A stretch of 46,320 nucleotides of DNA from Kiritimatiellia bacterium. Its GTDB lineage: Bacteria > Verrucomicrobiota > Kiritimatiellia > RFP12 > UBA1067. Under the pieces are notes generated by a model. The model had not been told where the DNA came from, searched no databases, and saw only the letters and a program-made list of their open reading frames with translations. The position numbers and the translations under genes were made by a program. Location of the stretch: the NCBI GenBank assembly GCA_017454745.1, contig JAFTCL010000077.1, forward strand, positions 1 to 46,320. Reading direction: 5' to 3'. Numbering within the stretch: position 1 is the stretch's first letter; each line of letters opens with the position of its first letter. Shown piece after piece: positions 6,890 through 15,292 of this stretch.

Positions 6890-9298
6890 TTATTCGAAAC
6901 CGATCAAGAAGGAGAAGATCTCCTCATCCGTGTAGTCGTCATCGTCATGAACCGGCTTCGCGAAATCGAGACGAATCGGGAAACCGGGAATGTCAATCCG
7001 CAACCCGACGCCAACCGAGGCCGAATACTTGGAGAAATCGGCGTCAAACTCGTCCTCGCCCAACGAACCGATATCAAAGAAAGTCGCGAAACGCACCGCC
7101 TTGAACACGGGAATGGTGTATTCAAACGACGCCATCGCCAACGTCTGTCCGCCGATGGCGGCGTGACGGTGGCCGCTCTCGCGATGCACCTTCGGGCCGA
7201 TGTCGCGATACTCGACGCCGCGAATCGAGCGCGGGCCGCCCAAGAACAACCGCTCGTAAACCGGCAGATCGCCATTATAAGCGTCAACCGTTTCGATGCG
7301 GCCCCGGACGCTGAACACATGCTTATACCAAGGCAACTCGAACCAGTGCTTGTAGTTGGCGCCGACCTTGTAAAACTCGTTGTCGCCGACACCGCCCTCA
7401 GACGCATCGCCGAAGATAGTAGCCTGATAGCCGCGGGTCGGGAAGAACGGATGGTTGCGCTTGTCTTCAGACCAATAGAGCCGGAAGATGCTGTTCAGGT
7501 TGTCGCCGTATTTATCCTCCTGCCAGCGGAAGTAACCTTTCTCCGCATCCCAGCGATCGTCATCGCCAAATTCGAGTTCGTCGCCATCGGCATCGTAGCC
7601 CCACCCCTTCTCGACATCGTCCATCTGGACCTGCTCAAGAGTGTAGCGCATACCGACGCGTCCGGCCAGCTTATAACCGAAGATGTCAATTTCCTGCATC
7701 GGGTACGAAAGCCCGACCGCTCCGCCGGTGCGGATCTCGTCGTATTCGTCGTACCAGCGCATCCTGCGGTACAGATCGACATCCAGACGCAGCGGCTTGT
7801 CAAACAGCCACGGCTCCGACCACTGCACCTCAACCGTCTGGCGGCGGGAACCGACTTCCACGCCGAGGCGGGCCTTCTGGCCGCCGCCGGTGAAATTCGG
7901 CCAATTCAAAATGTCGAAATTGTTTTGGGTAATTTCAAGGAAACCGACCACGTTATCGACGCTGGAGAGACCGACGCCCACCATGAAGTTTCCGGTACGC
8001 TGCTCGTCGACCTCGTAAACCAGATCGCGGGCGCCTTTTTCATCCTCGTTCTCGGTGTAGTGGCGGACATCCGAGAAGTAACCCATGTTTTTCAAGCGGC
8101 GCTCGTTCTGCTCGATGCGGACGGTGTCCATCTTGGAACCGGGGCTCATCATCACCTCGCGGCGGATGACCTTGGACTTGGTCTTGTCGTTGCCGCGAAT
8201 GATAATGTCGCGGACATAAACCACCGGTCCTTCTTCAACATTGTAAGTAATCGCCATGCGGCCCGGTTTGCCGGCGATAGTGATTGGCTTGGTGTCCACC
8301 ACGCAATCGGCATAACCGCGGGAACCGTAGAAATCGCGAATCCCCTTGGCCGAAGCCTCGATGTCCGCAGCTCCGGCCACGTCATCGGCCTTAATTTTCG
8401 CCGCCGCCCGGACCTGGCTCTCCGGGAATTTGGTGATGCCCTTAACATCGACGGACTCTACCGTGTAAAGGTCGCCTTCTGAAACGTTGAACACAATGTT
8501 GACCTTTTCATCGCCCAACGCCTCGCGGACGGGCGGCGCCACGCGGGCGTCAAGATATCCGCGGTTGTGGTAAACCTCTTCGGCGGCGCGACGCGCCTCC
8601 TCCAGATCCTGCGCGGAAATGGGGGTGTCGGTGAACCAACCGCGAGGATCGTACCAAGGATATTTGCCGAACGAAGTGCGAAGATCTTTTTCCTCGATGG
8701 AAAGGTTATTCCTGAAAACATAGTCTTTGATCTTCGCCCGTTCGCCCTCCTTGATGGTAAAGGAAACGTTAGCGTAGGCGGGCTTGCCTTCCAGCGGAAT
8801 GATCTCCGTCACGATGCTCACGTCCGGGAAGTATTCTTTGATATACTTTTTGCGGATATTGGCGGCGCGCTCGACCAAAATCGGCTCATCGATAAAATCG
8901 CCGTCCTTAAGCTCGGACAACTTGGCGATCTTGGAGCTTTTCAAGTGCTCGTTACCCTTGACAATCAGCGGACCGGCAAAACGGTGACGGCGGCGGATGA
9001 CGTAATTGATCCGCTTCCCGCCCTCGTTGTCAAGGTCAATAATCTCCGCCCCCACGTAAGCGTAACGCTTGGTGTCCAGCAACGTCTTCACGTCCTTGGC
9101 GATCACCTGGCTCAAGTCCAGCTGGGACATCTGGTCGCCCACCGAAAGCGAACTGTGGGACAACACGTCGTTATCGTCGCCACCTATCTGGTTCAAAGAC
9201 CTAACCTTCACCTCTTTAATCTTGATATCAGCCGCATTGGCCGCAAAAGCCGCAAACAATACGGCGATTACCGCAAAAAGACGTGCAAACATTCGCAT
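6890..9298 (-). CDS. bamA: BamA, outer-membrane protein assembly factor
   Basis: An 802-residue Omp85-family protein that inserts beta-barrel proteins into the outer membrane. A signal peptide spans about residues 1-22 (hydrophobic run, cleavage after NAA). About 400 residues of POTRA repeats follow, recognisable by the pattern of IKEVKVRSLNQIG, VRSVDVKGITKFPES and VRDIIIRGNDKTKSKVIRRE. A 16-strand barrel forms the rest, and loop 6 carries the conserved GGPRSIRGVE motif. The last residues (FSFLIGFE) resemble a terminal barrel strand. Length is normal (810 in E. coli). The ATG at 9298 is preferred over one at 9322 because AAGGAG lies 7 bases upstream of it. It is the first gene of the bamA, ompH-like, lpxD cluster. 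No BamD lipoprotein gene is adjacent, though a TPR protein at 20-21 kb is a candidate partner. Confidence 0.96.
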   Translation of the reverse strand: MRMFARLFAVIAVLFAAFAANAADIKIKEVKVRSLNQIGGDDNDVLSHSSLSVGDQMSQLDLSQVIAKDVKTLLDTKRYAYVGAEIIDLDNEGGKRINYVIRRRHRFAGPLIVKGNEHLKSSKIAKLSELKDGDFIDEPILVERAANIRKKYIKEYFPDVSIVTEIIPLEGKPAYANVSFTIKEGERAKIKDYVFRNNLSIEEKDLRTSFGKYPWYDPRGWFTDTPISAQDLEEARRAAEEVYHNRGYLDARVAPPVREALGDEKVNIVFNVSEGDLYTVESVDVKGITKFPESQVRAAAKIKADDVAGAADIEASAKGIRDFYGSRGYADCVVDTKPITIAGKPGRMAITYNVEEGPVVYVRDIIIRGNDKTKSKVIRREVMMSPGSKMDTVRIEQNERRLKNMGYFSDVRHYTENEDEKGARDLVYEVDEQRTGNFMVGVGLSSVDNVVGFLEITQNNFDILNWPNFTGGGQKARLGVEVGSRRQTVEVQWSEPWLFDKPLRLDVDLYRRMRWYDEYDEIRTGGAVGLSYPMQEIDIFGYKLAGRVGMRYTLEQVQMDDVEKGWGYDADGDELEFGDDDRWDAEKGYFRWQEDKYGDNLNSIFRLYWSEDKRNHPFFPTRGYQATIFGDASEGGVGDNEFYKVGANYKHWFELPWYKHVFSVRGRIETVDAYNGDLPVYERLFLGGPRSIRGVEYRDIGPKVHRESGHRHAAIGGQTLAMASFEYTIPVFKAVRFATFFDIGSLGEDEFDADFSKYSASVGVGLRIDIPGFPIRLDFAKPVHDDDDYTDEEIFSFLIGFE

Positions 9299-9369
9299 CG
9301 CGACACTCCTTGTTACAATCACAACCTATGGGAAGAACCCAAACGGGCACAACCGTCCTTGAAAAGATT

Positions 9370-9398
9370 ATTAAACCGAAAAACCGGCGGAAAAGCAA
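9370..9398 (-). promoter_or_regulatory. possible promoter of the bamA cluster
   Basis: On the minus strand TTGCTT (9393-9398) and TTTAAT (9370-9375) are spaced by 17 bp, between the tRNA-Phe terminator and bamA. It is a weaker match than the other promoters in this window and remains tentative. Confidence 0.3.
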
Positions 9399-9430
9399 GC
9401 CGAAACCTTGCTCGCGGCAAAGATTTTCTA

Positions 9431-9469
9431 AAAGAAAAACGCGCCGGGGGATAAACCGCCGGGCGCGTT
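9431..9469 (-). terminator. Rho-independent terminator of tRNA-Phe
   Basis: On the minus strand a GC-rich hairpin has arms at 9461-9469 and 9438-9445 (AACGCGCC pairing). It is followed by a T-rich run (TTTTTCTTTT). It begins a few bases after the tRNA-Phe CCA end and separates the tRNA from the bamA cluster. Confidence 0.8.
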
Positions 9470-9474
9470 CAAAA

Positions 9475-9550
<76 letters not shown>

Positions 9551-9587
9551 ATTTCGTCTGCGCCATTGCGGCGCAAAAACGTGTGAT

Positions 9588-9616
9588 AAGTTATCAAATC
9601 GGCGCGCATAAGTCAA
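9588..9616 (-). promoter_or_regulatory. predicted promoter of tRNA-Phe
   Basis: Minus strand TTGACT (9611-9616), 17-bp spacer, TAACTT (9588-9593). A small hairpin (GCGCC/GGCGC, about 9560-9574) lies in the leader before the mature tRNA. The -10 hexamer and spacing are the same as at the CAU tRNA gene at 41.3 kb. Confidence 0.6.
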
Positions 9617-9685
9617 CTGCAAAAACAAAAAAAATGAATTTTGTGCATTTAATCGGTCGAAAAGCCGGATTTGCAGCAATGCGGA

Positions 9686-9714
9686 TTGACTTTATGGCGG
9701 TTTTAGCATAAGAT
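9686..9714 (+). promoter_or_regulatory. predicted promoter of the Agl23-like/M1 operon
   Basis: TTGACT (9686-9691), 17-bp spacer, TAAGAT (9709-9714). The start site would fall near 9722, about 24 bases before the ATG. Confidence 0.6.
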
Positions 9715-9745
9715 TTTTAAGTGCTACGGCAAATCGGGGGACGTG

Positions 9746-11308
9746 ATGAAAAAAACGCTTTCTACATTGTTTATCGGACTGATTGCGGTGGCGGCAGCAC
9801 TATGTTGGCGGCTGCCGCGACTGGACGCCAAACCCATGCACGGGGACGAAGCCAACCAAGCCGTGCGAGCCGGCATTCTGATGGACGAGGGCGAGTACCA
9901 TTACGACCCCACCGACCACCACGGCCCGGCGCTTTACTTTGCCGCCCTGCCCTTCTGCCGCGCCACCGCCAAGACCTTCGCCGAAACCACCGAATGGAAT
10001 TTCCGTCTGGTTCCGGTAACGTTCTCCATCCTCACCCTGTTATTGATGCTGGGTCTGCAAAACCGGCGGGACGGTCCGCTCTTCCTTAACCCGGTCGGAC
10101 TGCTGGCCGCGCTACTTTTCACCGCCTGTTCACCGGCCATGGTTTACTATTCGCGGTTCTTTATTCAGGAAACCATGCTGGTGACGTTTCTCACCGGGAT
10201 GCTGCTGTGCGGACTCCGCTGGTCGGAAAGCAAAAACGCCAAAGCCCGATACGGATGGGCGGCAGGGCTGGGCGCGTTCGCCGGGCTGGCCGCCGCGTCG
10301 AAAGAGACCGTGGTGCTCTCGTTCGCCGCCGCCGCGTTGGCGGGGCTGACCGCCTTTGGCTGGCGCCGGATCCGGGAACACCTGGGCTGGCGCGACCTGG
10401 CGTGGGCGGCGGCAGCCGCCGCGCTGACCGGAATACTGCTGTTCTCGTCTTTCGGCACCCATTTCCGGGGCGTTTACGACGCACTCTTCAGTACCGTTTC
10501 GGCGTACCTCCACCGCGCCACCGCCGTGCCGGAACACCAGCACCCATGGCACTTTTACCTAACCACCTTGTTCTATTTCCGTTACGGGCGCGGTCCGGTA
10601 TGGGGCGAATGGTTCTTCATCGCCCCCGCGCTCTGCGCGTTCGCGTTAAGTTTCTGGCGCGGCAGCGGATTCCCCGAGCGCTGGCTGCTGACGGTGCGCT
10701 TTATCGGATTCTACACCATCGCGCTAACCGTAATCTACAGCTGCATACCGTACAAAACCCCGTGGTGCGGGCTGTCGTTCCTGCACGGGTACCTTATGCT
10801 GGCGGCGGTGACGGTCGGACTCTTCGCCCGCACGGGGGCGCGGATATTCTGTCACGGGCGACGGGTCTGGGGTGCCGCGATAATGCTGTTCACCGTCGGC
10901 TGGTCCGCGCATTGGGTTTACAGCCAATGCCGCCAATCCTACCGCGCCTGTTTCCAATACGCCGCCGACCCGCGCAATCCGTATGTCTATGCCCACACCG
11001 GAACGGACGCGATGAATCTGGTGGCGGCGATCGAGACGGCCGCCAAACGCGCGCAGGGAACTGACACGACGATTGCCGTAGCCGCCCCGCCGTCCGATAT
11101 CTGGCCGTTGCCGTGGTATCTGCGGGCCTACCGCAACGTTGGCTACTGGAACCGCATTGAAGATGTCCCGGCGGAGTTCAACCCGGTAGTGGTGGTTGCC
11201 GCCGCCGACCAAGGCGACCTTGCCGAGTCCCGTTTCGGCAAAGGCAAGCAATGCAACTTTTACGGCATACGTCCCGGCACATTGTTAAACCTGTTCATTC
11301 CGGAGTGA
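9746..11308 (+). CDS. Agl23-like membrane glycosyltransferase (TIGR03663 type)
   Basis: A 520-residue polytopic membrane protein with about ten or more hydrophobic segments, related to the GT39/ArnT (PMT) fold. The signature MHGDEANQAVRAG after the first membrane helix, then YDPTDHHGPALYFAALP, matches proteins annotated as flippase activity-associated protein Agl23. In the GT-C fold the Asp in this first periplasmic loop is the catalytic region for transfer from a lipid-linked sugar. Substrate and acceptor are unknown. GTG at 9743 directly precedes ATG 9746; I chose ATG because GGGGGA lies a few bases upstream. The M1 peptidase gene starts 4 bases after its stop codon, so they share a transcript. 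Confidence 0.8.
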   Translation: MKKTLSTLFIGLIAVAAALCWRLPRLDAKPMHGDEANQAVRAGILMDEGEYHYDPTDHHGPALYFAALPFCRATAKTFAETTEWNFRLVPVTFSILTLLLMLGLQNRRDGPLFLNPVGLLAALLFTACSPAMVYYSRFFIQETMLVTFLTGMLLCGLRWSESKNAKARYGWAAGLGAFAGLAAASKETVVLSFAAAALAGLTAFGWRRIREHLGWRDLAWAAAAAALTGILLFSSFGTHFRGVYDALFSTVSAYLHRATAVPEHQHPWHFYLTTLFYFRYGRGPVWGEWFFIAPALCAFALSFWRGSGFPERWLLTVRFIGFYTIALTVIYSCIPYKTPWCGLSFLHGYLMLAAVTVGLFARTGARIFCHGRRVWGAAIMLFTVGWSAHWVYSQCRQSYRACFQYAADPRNPYVYAHTGTDAMNLVAAIETAAKRAQGTDTTIAVAAPPSDIWPLPWYLRAYRNVGYWNRIEDVPAEFNPVVVVAAADQGDLAESRFGKGKQCNFYGIRPGTLLNLFIPE

Positions 11309-11312
11309 CACC

Positions 11313-13871
11313 ATGGAAAAAAGCAACTACCGCTTCAACCGTTCCGATTTCCGACTGCCCGACTTCCAGCTCATACATGTGGAGGCTAAACTGGAGTTCT
11401 ACGAAGACCGCGTGGACGGTTCGGAAACCCTAACCCTCGCCCCGCGCCAAGCTGCGGACCTGCTGACGCTCGATGCCAAGGCGCTCACTATTTTCGAGGT
11501 GGCCGACCCTGCCAGCGAAACTCCGCTCCAATACGAGGAAGACACCCGCAACCATAAACTGAAGATCCGTCTGCCCCGCGAATTCGCCGCCGGCGAGACG
11601 GTGAAGGTATTCATCCGCTGCCGCTGTGTGCCGTCCGACACCATTCTGGAGGGCATCTACCGCGACACCACCCCGCCGGGCTGCCCCCAGCAATATATGT
11701 CGCAATGCCAGCAAATCGGTTTCCAGCGGATATTGCCGATTATCGACGACTGCACCGCCAAATGCACCTTCCGCACCACGCTGGAAGGCGATTCGCGTTA
11801 CACCCACCTTATCTCCAACGGCGACCCCGACCCCGCCACCAATCCCGACGGCGTTCCGGTGCCGGTACCCGGCAACCCCGCTCGCCAGACCATTACCTAC
11901 GAAAACCGGGTGCCAATGGCCCCCTACCTTTTCATCGCCTGCGCAGGAACTTGGGAATCACTCTCCGACACCGTGAGCTATCCTGACGGGGGCAAGACGG
12001 TAAAACTGGAATATCTGGTGCCGCCGGGACACCTTGACGGCGCCAAAATCCCGATGCAGATCCTGAAAGACTCGGTACTGTTCCAGCACCGGCTGACCGG
12101 CTTTGTGTACCCTTATCAGACCTACCGCACCATCTGCATGGAGAAATCGCTATACGGCGGCATGGAGAACACCGGAAACACCACGATTATCACCGAAGCC
12201 GCGCTGATTGACGACACCATCGCCGACCAACGGATGATTTACGCCTACGGCGTGATCCCGCACGAGTACGAGCACAGCCACTGCGGCAGCGGGGTAACCA
12301 TGGAAACGCTGTTCGACATGTGGCTCAACGAAGCCTACACCGTAAATATCGAACGGGCGTTTCTGGCCAAAACTTTCGGAAGCGCGTTCATGCGGTCGCA
12401 GGAGATAGAATCGCTCCGGACTAACGGCGGGGCGTTCGCCGAGGAAGAGGGCGGCACGTCCGGCAGCGTGGTTCGCGAGGGCGTGAACGACCCCGACGAG
12501 GTAGTCGACGCCATCACCTACGACAAAGCCCCCGAAGTGCTGAACACGCTGAAAAACCTGATCGGCGAGGAAAAATACCACGCCGCGTGGAGGGAATACT
12601 TCCGGCGTTTCAGCGGCGGCAACGCCAATACCGACGACTTCCTGAAAGTGTTCACTGAAGTGTCGGGACGCGATATCGGCCAATTAATGCGCCCGTGGCT
12701 GTTCGACGCCGGGCACCCTACCGTCCGCGCCGCGTGGGAATGGGAAAACGGCGAACTGTCCATCACCCTCGAACGCGACGGCGACTACACCGTGCCGGTA
12801 CCTTACGCGCTGGTAAAAGACGGGCGGGACGTGGCCAACGGCACGTTTGTGCTGGACGGAGCGAAGCAGCGTTTTACCACCCGCTGCCCCAAGCCGGATT
12901 TCATCTCTTGGAACCGCGGGTGCGGGTTTTACGGGGTGTTGACGGTGGACGCTGCCGAGGAACAGCTGATACTTCAGGCCCGAACCGACCCCAACGCCTT
13001 CAACCGCGCCGAAGCGATGAAAATGCTGCGGGATATGGGCGCGTCGGAAGTTTGGCTGCAAATCTACCGCGAGGTCTTTTTCGATGCAAAAATGGATCTT
13101 GGGGACAAAGCTCTGATGCTGGCGATCCCGTCCGATTCGCTGGACCGCCGCCGTCGGGCCATGGTACGGGAAAACGTGCGGGAAATGCACGCGCTTCGCC
13201 AAGCCGCCGCCCGCGAAATCGGCATCGAGGCATTGATAGCCGCCATCGCGGACTCCGCCACGGGCGGACAGGACGCGGCCGCGATCATACGCCGGTCCTA
13301 TGAAAACCGGATACTGCAACTACTATCGGAAATCGACCGGCCCGAGGTTTGGGACGCAATCATCGCATACCTTGACCGGGCCCAAAACATCACCGCCCGG
13401 ATTAACGCCCTGGGCGCTTTGGTGGCGGGGAATTGCCCGCGCCGCTACGAAGTGCTGGCCGCCGAAGGCGAAAAAATGCGGCAATCAATCAACGGCTACA
13501 GCAGCTATCTCCGGCTGGTGGCCAGCGACCCGCACGACACCGTGTTTGAAGCCATCGCGACCGAAGAACAACGTCCCGGCTGGAGCATCTCGCACCCCGC
13601 GTTCAGCCGCGCCCTGTATTGCGGTTTCGCCGCGAACGCCGACCGGCTTTGGACACAAAAAGGTCTGGAGTGGATCGAATCGACGATCATCAAGTACGCC
13701 AAGGTCAGCGAATACAACGCCCTGCGTCTTCTGGTCCCGTTCCTGAACTGGCGGTGGTTTGAACCGGAGTTGCGCGAGACCGTACGCCTGCTGCTGGCCC
13801 GCATCGCGGCGGCACTGCCGCAGGAACAGTTCGCGTTTATCGGCGGCCGTCTGGCGGCGATGCTGAAATAG
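11313..13871 (+). CDS. M1-family (gluzincin) metallopeptidase, atypical
   Basis: An 852-residue protein of the M1 aminopeptidase/gluzincin family. The exopeptidase motif appears as GGMEN (282-286), the zinc site as HEYEH (317-321) and the third ligand as Glu340 in WLNEAYT, giving the canonical HExxH-x18-E spacing. The catalytic Tyr is probably Tyr403 in TYDKA. The order N-terminal beta domain, catalytic domain, beta domain and long helical C-terminal domain (about 560-852) matches PepN-type enzymes, which remove N-terminal residues from peptides in the cytoplasm. No signal peptide is present. The context HSHCG after HEYEH replaces the usual HQWFG, so it is a divergent branch. It starts with a GGAG site overlapping the end of the glycosyltransferase gene. 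Confidence 0.88.
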   Translation: MEKSNYRFNRSDFRLPDFQLIHVEAKLEFYEDRVDGSETLTLAPRQAADLLTLDAKALTIFEVADPASETPLQYEEDTRNHKLKIRLPREFAAGETVKVFIRCRCVPSDTILEGIYRDTTPPGCPQQYMSQCQQIGFQRILPIIDDCTAKCTFRTTLEGDSRYTHLISNGDPDPATNPDGVPVPVPGNPARQTITYENRVPMAPYLFIACAGTWESLSDTVSYPDGGKTVKLEYLVPPGHLDGAKIPMQILKDSVLFQHRLTGFVYPYQTYRTICMEKSLYGGMENTGNTTIITEAALIDDTIADQRMIYAYGVIPHEYEHSHCGSGVTMETLFDMWLNEAYTVNIERAFLAKTFGSAFMRSQEIESLRTNGGAFAEEEGGTSGSVVREGVNDPDEVVDAITYDKAPEVLNTLKNLIGEEKYHAAWREYFRRFSGGNANTDDFLKVFTEVSGRDIGQLMRPWLFDAGHPTVRAAWEWENGELSITLERDGDYTVPVPYALVKDGRDVANGTFVLDGAKQRFTTRCPKPDFISWNRGCGFYGVLTVDAAEEQLILQARTDPNAFNRAEAMKMLRDMGASEVWLQIYREVFFDAKMDLGDKALMLAIPSDSLDRRRRAMVRENVREMHALRQAAAREIGIEALIAAIADSATGGQDAAAIIRRSYENRILQLLSEIDRPEVWDAIIAYLDRAQNITARINALGALVAGNCPRRYEVLAAEGEKMRQSINGYSSYLRLVASDPHDTVFEAIATEEQRPGWSISHPAFSRALYCGFAANADRLWTQKGLEWIESTIIKYAKVSEYNALRLLVPFLNWRWFEPELRETVRLLLARIAAALPQEQFAFIGGRLAAMLK

Positions 13872-13918
13872 GTCCCAAAACGCAAAAAAGTTTTTGTGCA
13901 GCTTTTTGCATTTAGCCA

Positions 13919-13948
13919 TTGACTTTGGAACCAATTTTGGGATAAAAT
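13919..13948 (+). promoter_or_regulatory. predicted promoter of rpsT
   Basis: TTGACT (13919-13924), 18-bp spacer, TAAAAT (13943-13948), about 43 bases before the rpsT ATG. It lies after the end of the peptidase gene and would uncouple rpsT from it. Confidence 0.6.
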
Positions 13949-13990
13949 AATAACTTACTTTTTTCGAGAGCTTTTAAGGAGCATTGTTTC

Positions 13991-14254
13991 ATGGCGAACA
14001 TTAAGAGTGCAATTAAGCGTACCAAACAGGCCAAGGCCGCGAATCTGCGCAACCGCGCAACCAAGCGTCTTGTCCTCACGAAGCGGAAGACCGCTCTGGC
14101 GGCGATTGAGGCCAGCAACAAGGAAGATGCCGCCACGGCGTTCCGGGTGTACACTTCCGCGCTTGACCGTGCGGTCAAGAAGGGCGTGATCACGAAGAAC
14201 AACGCCGCCCGCAAAAAGTCCCGCATGGCGCTCGCTATCAAGAAGATGGCGTAA
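13991..14254 (+). CDS. rpsT: 30S ribosomal protein S20
   Basis: An 87-residue basic protein that binds 16S rRNA early in 30S assembly. It has the S20 hallmarks: start MANIKSAIKRTKQA, then RNRATK, a long helical bundle, and NNAARKKSRMALAIKKM near the end. Length is normal (87 in E. coli). A near-ideal AAGGAG lies 8 bases upstream. It has its own promoter and a strong terminator, so it is a single-gene unit, as is common for rpsT. Confidence 0.98.
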   Translation: MANIKSAIKRTKQAKAANLRNRATKRLVLTKRKTALAAIEASNKEDAATAFRVYTSALDRAVKKGVITKNNAARKKSRMALAIKKMA

Positions 14255-14281
14255 CCGGCAGCCGAAATTGGGCCAATTGAA

Positions 14282-14321
14282 CCGGCCATCCGCCTCTTTT
14301 GGGCTGGGTGGCCGGGTTTTT
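14282..14321 (+). terminator. Rho-independent terminator after rpsT
   Basis: An 11-bp stem (14282-14292 with 14305-14315, two G-T pairs, core CCGGCCA/TGGCCGG) with a 12-base loop, followed by GTTTTTGTGTTT. The T run ends only a few bases before the lipB start codon. Confidence 0.85.
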
Positions 14322-14327
14322 GTGTTT

Positions 14328-14990
14328 ATGGCTATGGACATCCTTGAGATTCGGGAACTTCCGGGGTTGGTGCCGTATTCTGGCGCGCTGGCGCTACAGG
14401 AACGGCTTCACGAGCAACGGCGGGCGGGCGAAATCCCCGACACGCTGTTGCTTTTGGAACATCGTCCGGTGTACACGCTGGGCAGTTCCGCCGACGCTTC
14501 GCACATCCTGATGGACGGCGGACAACTCGCGGCGGCCGGCATCGAACGGGTGCAGACCAACCGCGGCGGGGATGTCACCTACCACGGGCCGGGACAGCTT
14601 GTGGGCTACCCGATCATCCATCTCGGCGAACGGGGAATAAAGGTGGTTGAATACGTGACCGCCATCGAAGAGACTATTATCCGCGCCGTCGCCGAATTCG
14701 GGATTGCCGCCAACCGCGACGAACGCAACCGCGGGGTGTGGGTCGGCGACAGCAAACTCTGCGCCCTCGGGATCCGGGTTTCTCGTCAAGTTGCCATGCA
14801 CGGTTTTGCCTTGAACGTAAACACGCGGCTGGAAGATTTCGGCGGCATTATCCCGTGCGGGATTTCAAACGCGGGGGTAACCTCGATGGCCAAGCTGTTG
14901 GGTGCCCCGCCCCCAATGGCGGCAGTGAAACAAGCGGTAATCCGGCAATTCAAAGCCGTCCTAAACTATTCACTGCCCACTAACCCCTAA
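14328..14990 (+). CDS. lipB: LipB, octanoyl-ACP:protein N-octanoyltransferase
   Basis: A 220-residue enzyme that moves octanoate from acyl carrier protein to lipoyl domains, the first step of lipoate synthesis. Family motifs are clear: RGGDVTYHGPGQLVGYPI, the Lys in GDSKLCALGIRV, and the catalytic Cys in IIPCGI. Length is normal. The ATG at 14328 (MAMDILEIREL) is a guess; 14334 is also possible, and the frame is open upstream to 14268, inside the rpsT terminator. No convincing ribosome binding site is seen. Because the terminator abuts the start, lipB is either expressed by read-through or from an unseen promoter. The partner lipA is not in this window. Confidence 0.94.
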   Translation: MAMDILEIRELPGLVPYSGALALQERLHEQRRAGEIPDTLLLLEHRPVYTLGSSADASHILMDGGQLAAAGIERVQTNRGGDVTYHGPGQLVGYPIIHLGERGIKVVEYVTAIEETIIRAVAEFGIAANRDERNRGVWVGDSKLCALGIRVSRQVAMHGFALNVNTRLEDFGGIIPCGISNAGVTSMAKLLGAPPPMAAVKQAVIRQFKAVLNYSLPTNP

Positions 14991-15292
14991 CCACTAATCA
15001 CTATTTTTTCACGGTAGTGGTTTGCACATAGACATTTTGGTTTACTCATGGTTCAGAAATCAAACGGCAACCCGCGAAAGTTTTAGCCACAAAGGGAGGG
15101 ACACGCCCCGTCGCGTCCGCTGTAAACCGCAAGGTGACACGAATCCTCACAAATCGGCGGCCCCGCAACATTCCCGTGAGCGGCATTAGCCACGAACAAA
15201 TCCGTTTGTTTTCGGTCGCAAGGAACGCAAAGGTAGGGAGACAGCCAAGCCTGCACTGGTATATCAATCACCGGCGGCTTCGCCGCGACAGG
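14991..15292. other. 302-bp intergenic region, no gene seen
   Basis: It lies between the convergent lipB and deoC genes. Short frames here have no convincing ribosome binding site or family signature. The stretch contains two TTAGCCAC(A/G)AA motifs (near 15082 and 15187) and two CGCAAGG segments (near 15128 and 15218), which look like degenerate copies of a dispersed intergenic repeat. I cannot confirm this without the rest of the genome. No clear terminator was found. Confidence 0.4.

Noticed and set aside
6872..8482. A 536-codon open frame on the plus strand opposite bamA
   Set aside because: It is antisense to a certain gene, with no supporting motif.
15046..15267. Short minus-strand frames (62-73 codons) in the lipB-deoC gap
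   Set aside because: There is no ribosome binding site, the two frames overlap, and the region looks like degenerate intergenic repeat.
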